NCBI GenBank assembly: GCA_037975125.1
Contig: CM075862.1
Coordinates: 66,010,078-66,074,077, forward strand
DNA: 64,000 nucleotides
Source of the DNA: Latrodectus hesperus
Taxonomy: Eukaryota; Arthropoda; Arachnida; Araneae; Theridiidae
Reading direction: 5' to 3'
The notes under the pieces were generated by a model that worked only from the letters and a program-made list of their open reading frames with translations, was not told the origin of the DNA and did not search any database. Position numbers and translations under genes: made by a program. Shown here one piece after another: positions 1-16,994 of this stretch. Position 1 is the stretch's first letter. Every line of letters starts with the position of its first letter.

Positions 1-30
1 CTATAAAGATAGTCATTTGCGGATTTCATG

Positions 31-2077
<2,047 letters not shown>

Positions 2078-2425
2078 CCAGTGGCTCAGTAGCTTCACGC
2101 CGCTTCCCGTAAGCTCAGCAAAGTGAAGCATCATTTGCCGCGGGCAGTGGCTGGGAGGGTGACCACAGTGTACTCTCCTTCACTGGGTTGCTGGAACTCC
2201 GTGGATTGGGGGCGTGTCCACGTTAATCTGTGACGTCCTAAGTCCTTCCGCTGGTGTGGCCTCGTCACCTGACCGTGGTGTAAAATTATGAGGCACCTTA
2301 AAAACAGCAAAGTCGTACTTTCATCTTCGTGGTGCTCTGATCCAAACGAAAGACGCTCTCTATTGCCTTAATTCGCACAGCCAAAGGCAGAGCGAGTTTG
2401 GCTTGTCCAAGTGTCTTAAGCAACA
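2078..2425 (+). mobile_element. SINE-like element, family A, plus strand
   Basis: A GC-richer island in AT-rich DNA. The head contains a tRNA A-box-like GTGGCTCAGTAG. The 3' part, from GTCGTACTTTCATCTTCGTG to GGCTTGTCCAAGTGTC, is clearly related to the 3' part of the copies at 3062-3432 and 11230-11515, which lie on the other strand. The head does not match the tRNA-like head of the 3062-3432 copy, so the copies share a tail but not a head. Family name is unknown to me. Confidence 0.7.
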
Positions 2426-3061
2426 ATAACACATTTTAATTAGGAAAGGATTTGGTATTGATAAATAAAAGTCATGCAAGAAGTTCAAGTAATTTTACTG
2501 TAGTTCTTCATAAAAACCTGGATGTTTTTTAAACGATCATGAAAACATCAAGATATTGATATCTGGAAATTATATATAAAAACAATATATAAAATATTCA
2601 TTTCATTTTTCTCATTTTTTTCTTTTTCCCATTTTTTCATTTTGTTGCCAAAATTTTTTTTGATTGATAATTGTTTGTAAATACGAATCACACAACTTCT
2701 TATGAATGAAACTTAATACAATATTATTAAAAATCTTTATTAACACACAAAAAAGTTTTGATTATGATTCAAGAAGTTCTGATTACTTAGAGAAAAGTGT
2801 GATTTCTGTGTCTCTTTTACTATGATAAAACTCGCTATATTTTCTCCATGGGTGTTATGAAAGAACTTAATTCTTCATATCAATGATGTTTCAAGCTTCT
2901 TTGTGATTCGCACCATCCTATACTTCTTCTAACTCAAAACTGCCATAAAAGAAAACAGGTTTCCTCTACCACAAAACTGCCACAACACAAAACATGAAAT
3001 GTGTTTCTGCCTTTTATTGCCAGATGAATATTTATTTAGAAATTTGATGTTGTTGTTACTA
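2426..3061. other. AT-rich spacer between two SINE copies
   Basis: No gene or repeat recognised. It lies between two oppositely oriented copies of the same SINE-like family. Confidence 0.6.
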
Positions 3062-3432
3062 ATGACACTTGGACAAACCAAGCTCGCTATGCCTTGGCTA
3101 TGTGAATTTAAGTCAATTGAGAGCGTCTTTCGTTTAATCAGAGCACCATAAAAGTGAAAATACGACTTTTGCTCTTAAAATCCTCCGATAGATGGCAGCA
3201 CCAGAGGATCTTCTCAATTAATTTTGGCATTCATCTGAAGGAGGAGTAAATTTCTCCAGACCATTGTACCCATGGTAACTGCTCGACGACCGACCACAGG
3301 ACTTTCGATTCCATAGATTTAATGAGCTCGTATATCGCATGTACTCGGTGGGTCTTTGGTGGCATTGGGAATCGAACCCCACCCTTCCGAACGGAAGGCC
3401 GATCCCCTAACCACTATTCCACCACGGCCCCT
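3062..3432 (-). mobile_element. tRNA-derived SINE, family A, minus strand
   Basis: Read on the minus strand the element starts with a tRNA-like promoter: an A box in GTGGTGGAATAGTGG and a B box GGTTCGATTCC about 45 nt further on. A non-tRNA body follows and the element ends in the tail shared with 2078-2425 (GGTTTGTCCAAGTGTC). The tRNA-like part lies at about 3370-3432. It is a SINE and not a tRNA gene, because the body continues for about 300 bp and other copies exist. Confidence 0.8.
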
Positions 3433-4036
3433 TGATATGATGTAAATGAGGTTTATGTTGTATATCCGCTCTTTGCATAACAGATGGTGCAATCAGCACT
3501 TAGAATGAACGAATCTTTTTTACTTCCATTTTGTCTACGCCTTCTACTAGTTGTTGTCTTCTGTTTTCTGTATTGTTAAGTATGAATAAAAAGTAAAAAG
3601 AAACATCTTTGGTTCCTTTCTAGATTAATTAAAACTTATGACCCAACTGATGTTCTAACAATCTGAAACCAATTAAATAAATAACCTGAGTAAAATTATT
3701 CATCAAAAATGGATAAAAACTGGAAACTTCAAGGTTAAGTGCTACAAGTAGTATTATCAAAAAAAGATTAAAAGATTTGGATAACTGCAAACTACTATAA
3801 CTCACTAATTGCGTTGCAGCTTTGCCAAACTAGAAGAAAAGACGAACCATCATTTGAAAATGATAAATTTGTTATAATTTACTTTTCTTCAAATTCTGAC
3901 TAGGATGGAACATAGTTTTTTTGTGTAATTGGTTATCACTGATTATAGTTACTTTTAAAATAATCGAAATTTTACCAGTTACATTTTGCACGTACTATAA
4001 CTTGTTTTGTGCTGCCATCTGTTGGATAGAAACGAT
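3433..4036. other. AT-rich spacer
   Basis: No recognisable gene. A 64-codon open frame at 3921-4115 runs into the adjacent SINE and has no recognisable content. Confidence 0.6.
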
Positions 4037-4221
4037 GAAAAGGTTTGGTTTGGTTTGTCACTCAATGGTCATTTTTTGCACACGAGGGCTAATTAGACCG
4101 GGACCTACGGCTTAAAGTGGATTCTGAACCACTACAAACATCCATGCCCAAAGTGGAATTCGAACCCACGAACTGTTGAACCGAAGGCAAGAGCGCTAAC
4201 CATTCGGCTGCCAGCTCGGCA
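4037..4221 (-). mobile_element. tRNA-derived SINE, family B, minus strand
   Basis: On the minus strand it begins GCCGAGCTGGCAGCCGAATG, has an A box in the GCAGCCGAATGGTTAGCG region and a B box GGTTCGAATTCC, then a short body containing GGCATGGATGTTTGTAGTGG. It ends in a simple CAAACCAAACC tail. A second copy at 22040-22235 on the plus strand matches it closely along its whole length. Confidence 0.85.
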
Positions 4222-4543
4222 AAATGATGACAAGGATCTTACAAGTTTTATAAATAAATTAAATAAAGTTAAATTAATAACAAATAAATTAATAATTAAT
4301 TAAAATGAATAATTAATTTATTTTATTATGAAAACTTAATTATTTTATTTGATTTTAGGAAATTAACTTAGTTAATTTAAAAAAGATCATTTATAAGTAA
4401 GCATTCATTTAAATGTTAATGAAAATAACTTACACAAAATATTTAAATTTTTAGAGCTGTCTTGAGGAAATCTAGTCATATGACTAAGATACGTCAAGAT
4501 TTTGACACTTCTGCAGATAGACGAAAATTTAGTTTCTTGATAT

Positions 4544-6700
4544 CAGGGGTATCTAAACTACAAGCCAAATCCGGGCCACCAGTGTCATCAATCTCACCCA
4601 CGGTGGTGAAAAGCTTATTATTACTGAATGAAATTGGATAAAAACACGGAACGATAGTAACTTGGTTTTACTTACTTACTATTTAAAGCTTAATGATATA
4701 AGCACAATACGCAAAAAATGTAACTTAAGCTTAATAATTGACTAATTATCGAAATGACTCCCACTAACATTATAAACTAGTGAATATCCCGCGGTTATAC
4801 TCTCGGTACTTATGGTGAGGTAAAAAAGCATCGCATATGAATGTATATCGATGTTTGGAATGTATATATCCTGAATCAAACATATGATTTTTATCCTGAA
4901 AATTCCTCAAGAACGGAAAAGCTAAATTAACGCAATTGAAACCCCTGGGTATCCACTCGTAAAAAAATACTTATAAGATTCATGCATAATTGCGGTTTTT
5001 TATTGGCAATGGTTTGTAGTTGTGGATCAATTTTACTTGTACCAATTATTAAAAGAGATTTAAGATGTTCATCGGTTAACTTAGATCTGTAAATATTCTT
5101 CGTATACTTCATTTTGGAGAATATTTTTTTACACAAATAGTACTAAAAACAGAAAACAGCCCATAAACAAATTTTATGTAAATTATCAATATGTATCAGT
5201 GGAAGATTCTTATAAAACTCAAAGAAAGATGAGTTTTAATATTTGTTCTTAATTACATCTGCAGCCTAAATCTATAACTTCCATTTGTAGTTCTGGGACT
5301 AGAGTTTCAATGTCAGTATCAAAATGGTTTTGAAAAATATTTATTTGATTTGTACAATGCCATCAAAGTTTGAGAAACGAGTATCAAAATTTATCTTCAA
5401 AGCACTCAAAACTTCGGCTGCAAACTCGAAGGGAAACTCAGTTTCAGTAGTGCAGCTGAATAATTCCCATGTTTTAAAATGTGTCAAACATGTTTATGTA
5501 ATTATGATGGAAGCAATATAATTTTCTGAAGGAAAGATTTGGTATTAGAGAATAGATCAGAAAGAAGCTAATTTCTCTTAGCAATCTCAAATTTAGTTCC
5601 TTCATATGTTTTGTCAAATTGGCATAGAATTATAACTTTCATAGCCATTCGTTATTTTGTAATTCAATAAGAGTGCGATGCTTTTTATTCAAAAGAGTTT
5701 CGATATGTGTTCGAAGTTCAAAAAAGCTCTGCAGAACTTTTTCGCAATTAAGTCAGCGGACGGCAGTGTGATAATAATTTTCTTCCATATCTTCAATAAA
5801 ATCATGGAATTGTTGGGGATTCAGTCCATTGGATCTGATGAAATTAACAGCTGATATGACTAGTTTTAAAACTATAGATATATCCAAGTATTTTCCGCAC
5901 AAGGCTTTTTGATGAATGATCCAAGGTAAGATATATGGTTTTGCGTCACCATCATTTTCTACTACCTTTGACATAAGTGCAATCACTTCTTTATTTTTAC
6001 CACTCGTGTTTTCGTTTCCCTCAGTTGCATTAGACTTCACGTTTTTTCATCGCAGGTTCTTTTTATCAATGGCATTATCAGCTATCTTAAAAAAATCTTA
6101 CCCAGTAATCGTGGCACCATTGAATTTCATCAATATCAAGAAGTTCTTCATACACTTCATAATTTTTATTTACTCCTCGAATAAAAATCAACACCTGATC
6201 TGTATCTGACATATCCGTTGTTTCATCCAAAGGTCATGAAAACCACTCAAGATATTCATTTTTGTCAGACAGTTGAGATGATATATTTTCTGATATGTCT
6301 TGTATCCTCCACGGTGTTTGTTGACTAATTGACAATTTTTTTAGAGAACATTTATTCGGTTATTGCAATTATTCAACATTCTCCATCTGTAAATGGTTTT
6401 CTACATTTAGAAATGTCAAGAGCCACAGGAGAGCTCGTATGAGTTGCAGCCTCTTGTTCAATATTGACTTTCATAAGCAAAGATTGCCACAGATTCGTTT
6501 TTCTATCCACAAACTTTCTGTGAATTTTGAGTAATTTTGTGTTTTGTTTCATAATGACGTTTAATTTATATTCTTTAAGACTGGCTATGGTTTCATTGCA
6601 AATCAAATATATCACCTTATTATTGGACTTAATCAGAAATATTGAAATTTTCTTTGAATGACCAGCATTCACTATCTATTTTGGTTTCTTTTCCACATTA
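4544..6700 (-). mobile_element. Old hAT-type DNA transposon (GTF2IRD2/ZBED-like lineage)
   Basis: The low-coordinate end carries a hAT-like terminal sequence, CAGGGGTATCTAAACTACAA followed by GCCAAATCCGGGCCACC, which resembles termini of hAT elements related to vertebrate GTF2IRD2-type genes. The minus strand inside encodes broken pieces of the matching transposase (see the pseudogene entry). I could not find the opposite terminal repeat near 6.7-7.5 kb, so the right boundary is approximate. A better preserved relative lies at 48971-51373 in the same orientation. Confidence 0.7.
4927..6672 (-). pseudogene. Decayed hAT transposase of GTF2IRD2-like type
   Basis: Three minus-strand pieces follow each other in the order expected for this transposase. 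At 6672-6373 there is a zinc-finger-like N-terminal region with the pair VIYLICNE (C-x-x-type) and a lysine-rich stretch. At 6040-5753 is the central part, with WIIHQKALCGKYLDI and NFIRSNGLNPQQFHDFIEDM. At 5136-4927 is the C-terminal part, with LTDEHLKSLLIIGTSKIDPQ, typical of the end of hAT/GTF2IRD2-type proteins. Between them, translation in shifting frames gives further fragments, including a DETTDMSDTDQV-like stretch near 6200. Stops and frameshifts make it inactive. Family recognition is from memory of conserved wording, not from a search. Confidence 0.75.
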
Positions 6701-8334
6701 GAAAATCTCACGAAAAATTATAAGTTAAATCAAAATACAGTTATGTATGAGCATTGGTCAGATTGGTCTTTTAAACAGGTTTACGCACTATTTTACTTTA
6801 CAATAGACACAGTACCGTTTCCTTCGCCTTCCCTAGATTAGGTAGACTGGGTTTTAGTCGCGCAGTTATTTTTTATACTCCAGTTACAGCAATCTCGAAG
6901 TGAGTGGAAAACATAAATGATGTTATTCACGAGTGTATGATTGTTACTGCGCTTTCGAAAATACTATCTGTTATCAATAAGGGATATAACCTACTTATTT
7001 CTGCTTTTGACTACTAGGTGTTTTCAAGTGTTATAGTCGCATCAATACACACAATAGTAATTGAGCTAGGGAATTTAGCAAGAGAATGCGCACTCAGAAA
7101 GCGTATTCGGTGACTAGTCGAGAAATTGCATAATGGCAGAAAAATTAAAACTGTTTTGGACCTTGGAACTTACTGGAGTAAACAGTATGTCAATAAAGCT
7201 CGAAAGTTTGGTGACCCCTTCTTGAAATCAATGCTTAGCTGCTGGACCAAATTATTGAGAGGACCCTTTGTATTTCAAACAAACTTCTTTATGATAGACT
7301 AGGTGTAATATCAGATATTAGCGAAAATTCCTGCTGATTTCAGTTTCTCCAACAGACAAGGACTGTCTTTGATTTCTATGGTAGAAAAGTCATAAAACGC
7401 GAAACATAAATCTGCCATTAAATTAAAACACTTGGGATTTAAATCTAAGAAATTGAGTATTAGAATTTTTTTATTTCTTCAGATAAGAGATTACAAAAAA
7501 TTGTCATAAGCAAGAAAACTATTCTATAATATCCATATTACTTCATGGAACTCGTGGATCAGCTAAAAAATGAGAATGATGAGAAGTGTTTGTTAAAAGT
7601 GTAGAAATTAGATTACAAGAAAATTATTTCTCCAGACCCAGATATTGAATCAGAAAGAAGAAACATTTAAAAACATGAAACTTAATCTACAAAAAATACT
7701 TCAAAATAAATAACTTAAAAATTTTGTAAAATTAATCTCCATTGAAAGACTAACTTACTATTCTCGTAAATCTGAACAGGAGACAAAACAAATGACATCT
7801 TGAGAAATTTGGTACTATAGAAAATGTTTTGCATTTAAAATTGTTACATTATTCCCTTTAAAAATGCAGAAAAATATTGAGACATATTTGACATATATTC
7901 ATTTTTTGATTTGGTAAATTCCATAAAAGCGTTCCCTGCAAAGAGTAATTGCTTCAAATAGCTACTTCATTGGCTTGATTTTTGGCTAATAAATCAAAAA
8001 TAACTGAAAGTCTGAATTGTTGTTTTTGATGTTAATATAGCATTTGACATTGATACCTTTGTAAGTGTACACTAAAATAGTTTCGTTTTCTATTGTTATC
8101 ATATTTTATAGATTATTTATTCTAAAATTATAAAATCAAAGGGCAGGAAGCATTTTTATTTCAGCATATGACATTAATAGGATTGGTTTGCTTATATACA
8201 AATATTTTTGGGTAAGAGAGCTAATTTTGATTGTATATATGCTTTGAATTTAATTCTAAATCACTGCAAATAACAATATCAAAGATAATTCAATTTGTTA
8301 AATAACATGAAAGTATATTGGGATTCATATTGTA

Positions 8335-8337
<3 letters not shown>
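6701..8337. other. AT-rich spacer, possible hAT 5' arm at its left edge
   Basis: The first few hundred bases may still be the 5' arm of the hAT element at 4544-6700, since its relative has about 700 bp between the coding start and the terminus. No terminal repeat was found. The rest shows no recognisable gene or repeat. Confidence 0.5.

Positions 8338-8395
<58 letters not shown>
8338..8395. repeat. (TA)n microsatellite
   Basis: A pure TA array of about 58 bp. Confidence 0.98.
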
Positions 8396-9590
<1,195 letters not shown>

Positions 9591-10005
9591 AAATCAATAT
9601 TTATCTTTTACATCAAATCAATATTTATCTTTCACATCAAATCATATTTATCTTTTACATCAAATCTATATTTATCCTTCATATCAAATCAATATTTATC
9701 CTTCATATCATATCAGTATTCATCCTTCAAATAAAATCAAAATTTATCTTTCACATTAAATCAATATTTATCTTTCACATCAAATCAATATTTATCTCCT
9801 TCACATCAAATCTATATTTATCCTTCACATCAAATCTATATTTATCCTTCACATCAAATCTATATTTAGCCTTCACATCAAAAATCAATATTTATCCTTC
9901 ACATCAAATCAATATTTATCCTTTACATCAAATATATATTTCTCTCTCTCTCTCTCTCTATCTTTAACATCAAAAATATTTATCTTTCACTTCATATCAC
10001 CTTAA
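9591..10005. repeat. 24-bp minisatellite with a short (CT)n run
   Basis: Tandem copies of a unit close to AAATCAATATTTATCTTTCA plus CATC, about 16 in all, varying at CTTTCACATC, CCTTCATATC and CAATAT/TATAT positions. A (CT) run at about 9942-9961 interrupts it and two degenerate units follow. The 68-aa frame across the left part simply repeats SIFIFYIKS-like words and is not a gene. Confidence 0.95.
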
Positions 10006-11229
10006 TATTTGGAAGAACTCATAAAAATATTTTCTTCATAAGTAGTTAGAGCTGATTTATTGAGTGTTTTGTTGAAAACCGAAAAAAATTGTTTACTTAG
10101 AAAAAATTCCCCATATCCTAGCTAATAATGATTTTGAAAACTATATGTGACAGATTGTTTTTGAAAGTGTTTCATAGCATATCAAACCGCTATTAATCAT
10201 TTTTGTATTGTGACATCCTTAAACACAAATAAAGATTTTTGTTAGAAAAGCAAATTCTTCTCTAAGATTCTAGAGTGTGTAATGTTAACTTCTTAGGTAA
10301 GAAATGAAATTCAAGCCTTTGCTTACAACTTGAAATTTTACATCTACGATAAATGATTTATGTAAATCTGTGATTTTTTAATATTTTTCATACAGGAAAG
10401 TTTCCTAACAGATCTCCTTCTATTTCTTATAAGAAAGTTCTGGAGTAATTTTGATAATTATATATATGTTTTGATAATTATCCATAGAGCAGCTAAAGAC
10501 GACATATTAAGTTTTTTTCTCTCTATCTAATGTTTTTTAATTTTTTTAAAATTCACTTATATATTGATTGACACATAGAATTTCATTTGACTAGTTGAGC
10601 CTTTTAAGATTTTCAAATACTTTACTGTTTTGTACGTATTACGTTTTTCTATATTTTTCTCTTTTAGCAATTTTTCTATTTTCTATTTTTCTCATTAAAT
10701 GCAGAAAATTAACATATATTGTAAAGTATAATAAAATCTGATAAAAATTAACATATTTTTTAAAACTAACATTATATTTTAGGTATATATTAAATAAAGT
10801 TATAATGAAATAATGTTAGCTTGTGAAAACTGCTATTTTTTTATTAATTAATTATGAAGATCAAAATAATTGTATGAAGACTAATTGTGCATAATTTTCA
10901 AAAACATACAAATATACAGATAATTTTTTTTATTATTCTAATTAAAGTAATGTAGAGATGAATGAAGGTTGCTTAGTAGCTTATAAAACGTTTTAAAGAT
11001 TTGTCTTAATAATAAAATGTTACTCCAGTATAAATTTCGAAATGATGTTCAAAATGGATTTTTATTGAAAGAGAACATGACAAACATAGAAATGCTTAAC
11101 TGCCATCGGAATAGATTTGACAACTGTATTTTTAGATGAAATCTGAAATTCTTATAAAAAAAGAAAGAAAAATTATCATTATTGCTCTTTTTTATTTAAT
11201 AATGTAAATTTTTTATTTTGTTGTTGTTA
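10006..11229. other. AT-rich spacer
   Basis: No gene, RNA or transposon recognised. Confidence 0.65.
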
Positions 11230-11515
11230 TTTATAATACTTAGACAAACTAAGCTCACTTTGCCTTAGCTATGCAAACTTAAGTCAGAAAGGTGTGTATT
11301 TTGTTTTAACTAGAGCACTACGAAGGTGAAAGTACGACTTTGCTCTAAACTCCTCCAATAGATGACATCATCAGAGGATCCACTCTCTCAATTTTGGCAT
11401 TGATATCAAGGGGAGGAAATTTTCTCCAGACCATTGCACCCATGGTAACTGCTCAATGACCAACCACAGGACTTCCGATTTCACAGATTTAACGAGCACA
11501 TATGAAGAAAGGTCC
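11230..11515 (-). mobile_element. SINE, family A, minus strand, lacking the tRNA-like head
   Basis: Matches the body and tail of the 3062-3432 copy throughout (for example ACCATTGCACCCATGGTAAC and CTTAGACAAACTAAGCTC on the plus strand). It stops at about 11515, before the tRNA-like promoter, so it is truncated at its 5' end. Confidence 0.8.
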
Positions 11516-11700
11516 AATTATGATTAATCTTATACGTCAAGACTTGGCAACTTATTTTCATTTTTTTTGTTATTCAAAATTTAGCCAGTTTTTTTTTTAT
11601 TCTTTCAGTTAATTGCTATAGAAGATAAAACACTTGTAGATTCATTCGGTATAGCTTTAGCAGAACCTCCCATTTTCAAAATGCACACACATTGCTTAAA

Positions 11701-12299
<599 letters not shown>

Positions 12300-12300
12300 A

Positions 12301-12361
12301 TCTACTTCCTTTAGAATTATTGCATACAGGCGATGTATAAAATAATGCTAAAGGAAGTAGA
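12301..12361. repeat. Imperfect hairpin (inverted repeat)
   Basis: TCTACTTCCTTTAG at 12301-12314 is the exact reverse complement of CTAAAGGAAGTAGA at 12348-12361. The stem continues with mismatches towards a loop around TACAGG. It could be a small fold-back element; there is no evidence for an RNA gene. Confidence 0.6.
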
Positions 12362-15300
12362 AGTAGATATGGCACATTATTTCATCATCTGACTGGGTAC
12401 GATTGTCAGTAACTGAATTCGTAATTTTTTAAATTAGAGTTAGACTTCTGTCGGTATTCTTTAACTTTGGACAATTCTTGGGTAAGAAACATTGATGAAT
12501 GCACTACATATATAAGCCTTGAGTAATCAAGATTTAAAAATATTATGAAAAGAGTGTAAATGCAATTTTCATTGTTAATCAACATTTTTATAAGTTTAAT
12601 AAGATGTCTAACTATTGAACACATTCAGTACTTAAGGAGATTTTTTAAATGTGTGTATTTTATCCAAAGCAATTTTTTGAAATCTTAAGTTCTTATAAAG
12701 AGGGTAAAAAATTTAATATTTAATATGAATAATATTTAATGGGGAAATTCCAGAAATCTGATCAATACAACGTTTTAACTTTATTTTAGTTATCCACGCA
12801 AATTTTAAAGTAATTCCATTTAAAAGTATCTATCAAAACTAAAAATGTCAGCAAAATACAAAAAAATAGTACATCTTTTATAAAAATGTTATTTTTTACA
12901 AGTTTAAATTCAAATTTTTAGGTTCAAATTGTATGAATTTTAATTAAGCTAATTAAAAATAATAAGAGGTAACAAATATACGATATTTTAATAATAATAA
13001 ATTTTGATATTTTCTTCATTATATTCGATAATAAAGTTTTATGACATTTTTATTATAAAAAATATATCCTATTAAGAATATCTGCTTAAATATTTGGAAA
13101 TACTTTCAAATTATTTAAACAAAATAATTTGAATTATGCAATATTCGTTAAAATGTAGTCAAATTTTTAAGCAGTTAAATTCTTTTATGTTGAAATTAAT
13201 GTGCTCATTCTAAATCTAAATTTGTTGTTTAAAAATTGACAACTTCAAGATAGTTCATTAACACTGAATTATGACATTAAAAATGAAACTAAACAACCAT
13301 TTCTTGTACTATTTCCGTTTGGCAAAAAGAAGACAAAACATCATTAGTTTTAAAACCATTGGCGATAAAATTTGCCCAAGTTGCTGCTGCATGCACAAAA
13401 GAAGTTGCTGGTTTTCGGGAACTTATAACGCCAATATCTCTGATGTGTCATGAAACTTGGCAAAAACAAAATAATGTACAAATTTCAAATGCGCAGTTGT
13501 TAAAAAAAATCTGTAATATTATTGGACGGATAGAACGAATTACTGAAATTTGAGCTGTGACGTCACGTAATGTTATGTCTACGGGAGTTGCTCAAACTGA
13601 AATGTCAGCAACTCTAATGTAACAGGGGCTTATGGAATATACATGTGTGCTCATCAAAATTAAATCTTCTAAACATATCTGTCCTCCTATAACGTTTCTT
13701 AATAAAAAATTGATAAATATAGATGTTGGAGAATTTATCGTTGATCATTTATGTAGAATGTTGATGGAATACTTTTGAATCGGAGTCCCGGGACAAATAA
13801 GGTAAGATTACACTTAAAAATTGATTACTTTTGACAGTGTTATTACAAAACAACTCTTTTTCGGTTTCCTATTTGTAATTATTAGCATTTCATTTAGTTA
13901 TTTCCTTGCTCACAAAAAATTGCATTTATCTAAGTTTTCAATATGTATTACGTTCTTTATAAAATCTGTTATAGAATCACAAAGTGAATAAAATGTATAC
14001 GAAGAAAAATCACGAAATGCTTTAAAATAAATAATTTAAATATATAGATTTATAGGAATTTTTTTATGATTATTTTCCTAATTTTTTGGTATTATAGAAA
14101 GAACTGTTTCACAAAAATACCCTATAAGCTGTTATATTTTTGCCCGAAAACACTGATTTCAATTTTTACATAAATGAAAAGGTTAATAAATTTAATATTA
14201 TTTGTTAATAAAATTGATATCAAATAACTAAATGACGCAGATAAATGTAAATGTTATCCTAATGATATTAATCTTTAAAAGAAGCTTATCTAGGTAATTT
14301 TTTTCTGTGTTTTCTGGGGTATATCTGTGTCTTTGCATCTAGCTACTTTTCTTCGATATTCAGGAGGGAATTTTTATTTTATTTTCTGTCTGTTAATAGA
14401 TAATTTGCGTAAATTATTTAAAAATTTTAAATAATTTATAATGAAATTTAATTATATATTTCAGTTATTACTATATACTAGTATACTTTCTTACAAAAAA
14501 TGCTGAAATGTTAAGTTTATTTAAGTCGTAAAAATATTTTTTACAGAAGAAATTGATTATAGTTACCTAAATATTTATTAGTTTATATGACAGCATTTTG
14601 AAAATTCATGAATCGTGGCTAACTGAATAAAAATTTATAACAAATAAAATAACTTTATCATAACTGAAACTTCAACAAGATATTAAATAATTCATTAAGA
14701 AATAAAGAAAAGCGAATTATTCTAACTTCATTATTGATATATTAAGGAGAAAAGCGAAAATATTATAATAAATATCAGTATTTTCTATTTTCCTTAAAAA
14801 AATCAGACAGCTCATCAATATTTACATATAGACCCACTTCTTGTGTAATCCAAAATCCGAGTTTTAAAACCAAGTTTTGAATGAAGGGGAAAAATGTTTC
14901 CTTCCCCTCTAGAAGAAACATCTACACTTTTTGCTGACGCGTGGTTTGTAATTTCATGTTTTAATTGGTCTTGGAGTTTCAATGCTGATACCGGAAATGA
15001 TTTAGTAAAAAAAAAATTTGTCAACTCAAACTTTTTTCTTTTTGCGTTAGTTTTCGATTGCGTAATTGAAGAAGAAATGATACAGCATTTAATTTGTCGA
15101 AATATATAAAAGTAAGTTTGAAAAATGCATTCTCTTTTAAGAACTATTTCAACATTTTGAAATATGATTTTGGAATTTGATTTCCTGAATTAAGAGCATT
15201 TGTATCGAGTCTCTATCAATAAAATAATTTTTCCTCTGAAATTTGTTCGGCGTAGAATAAGGTGAATCTTATACTGGGAAGTTGGCATTTAGCTGAGTTA

Positions 15301-16078
15301 TGCTTAATTTCCCTATTTTAATATCAGCATCAGAAATTAATTTAAACCGTAAGTAATAGTGATTAGAACTTTTTATATAGTAACTTATACCACGATCCAC
15401 AGCGTTTCGGACTTCTGTTCTCTTTAATAAAATAAAATATTTTTTCCTCCTCAAAATTTTCAATTCTGCGCTGTAAGTACAAAAAGTATGTACGGCACAG
15501 GATCTTTCCAATTCCGGTCACCGATACAAAAACTCGTAGATTCGGTTCCCATCTGTTAGGGATATTTGTAGCGCTTCGGAATTCGCTTTAAAGAGTAAGT
15601 TTTGGTTAAATTAATCCTTGAGTGAAAAAAGTAACTTTAATAGCAAACATCCGTAGGATCCTGAAGTGAAATTAATTTTCATGTTGGAATTTTGAATTGT
15701 ATTTAATAAAAATTGTGTTTTTCTATAAATTTCTATATAAAAATTTATGTAAGTGCAATATACAAATCTGATTAAAAACTTTATCAAATTTTTAATTCAA
15801 AATAAATAATGTTTTAGAATTATTGATTTAGTGGTATAAATATTTTCATAAATTATGAAACTTATTTTTTCTGTTTAATCTCGAATTTTCATTTTGCTGA
15901 AAACGTTAAAATCCTTTATTTGTCCATATGATTTCAAATATTAAATTGTTTTGTTTATATTTTGCATTTACAACTGTCTGATAATATTGTTTTTGTAAAA
16001 TACAATATGCAAATATTTCCTAAAGAGAGCTCTCTCCGCGGAAATGTTAATAGTAAATTAATTCTTGAATATTTTCCC
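12362..16078. other. AT-rich region with no recognisable gene
   Basis: About 3.7 kb. Open frames of 60-80 codons at 13271-13553 (plus), 14815-15024 (minus) and 15269-15511 (minus) have less AT-driven composition than their surroundings, but I do not recognise any of them and see no convincing splice context. They may be scraps of old transposons. A 27-bp AT-only palindrome lies at 14411-14437. Confidence 0.5.
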
Positions 16079-16321
16079 GCAAATTGGCACAGGTGCCGTA
16101 TAATCCATGCACTAAATTCTGAGATAGGCGATTTTTTGGCAGATTTTATGTATTTAGCTACCTTGTTTTTATTACGTCATACATATGAAGACCGATAAGA
16201 ATTATGCAGAAAATTCTATTTCGGTAACCCTAGTATTTACGTCATCTTGGCAACATTTCTTCATCGCCAAAAAAATTCAGAATCTGGAATCATGGATTAT
16301 ACGGCACCTGTGCCGCAAATT
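16079..16321. repeat. Fold-back element with 24-bp perfect inverted arms
   Basis: GGCACAGGTGCCGTATAATC plus CATG at 16086-16109 is the exact reverse complement of 16291-16314. Each arm starts with an internal palindrome, GGCACAGGTGCC. A weaker complementarity (CGCAAATT against AATTTTTCGG-like text) extends outward, and parts of the roughly 180-bp interior also pair. This resembles a small non-autonomous fold-back or MITE. Terminal repeats of a known superfamily and a target duplication were not identified. Confidence 0.65.
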
Positions 16322-16994
16322 TTTCGGTTGGGGGAAGGATGTAGCTTTTTATAGTGTTCTACTTACATTCGTTGAAAATAGTTATTGACATTAATGGATA
16401 ATGTATCTCGTGATGAAATCTATCATGTATTACTATTCAAAGGTTTACCTTTTATAATTATAGATTAATATTTCATTTGTATCGACGTTCAAATGTAGAT
16501 ATTGACATTTATCCCGTATTCCCTTCCATTCCGGCCAAAAATAATCTTAAATTCTGAGAATCAATTTTTATTGTATTTTCTTTTCGTTTTTTTGTATTGG
16601 CATGAAATAGATTGATGCTGCTGTTTTTAATATTTAAAGTATTGCATGTTAAAATCACTGATAGCCAAAAACGGATCAGATTTACTGTACGGTCACCCTT
16701 GACGTCAAATTTGGTGAAAATTGTTACTGGAAACCCAATAAACTAGTATTTTGGCAACCCTATTTGTCATTAATTTCTCATGAATATTTATCGATTTAAA
16801 TTCATTAATATAAAATGTAATAAAAACTTTTATGGATAATTTAATAAATCAACTTTATTATTTTACCATTGATGTTCAAAATCTATAAAGCTGCGTTTTT
16901 TGTTAATTTTGTAAATTAGTTGAGCATATTGTTAAATACCAACAATGTATGAAATATTTGTCACTATTTCAAGTCTGATCGGAAATTCGTCATA
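16322..16994. other. AT-rich spacer containing a partial copy of the next hairpin motif
   Basis: ACGGTCACCCTTGACGTCAA at about 16689 is close to the left arm of the hairpin at 16995-17039, so the two may be parts of one small repeat. No gene recognised. Confidence 0.5.

Noticed and set aside
3370..3432. A real tRNA gene on the minus strand
   Set aside because: A and B boxes are present, but the sequence continues into a SINE body and other local copies have the same layout.
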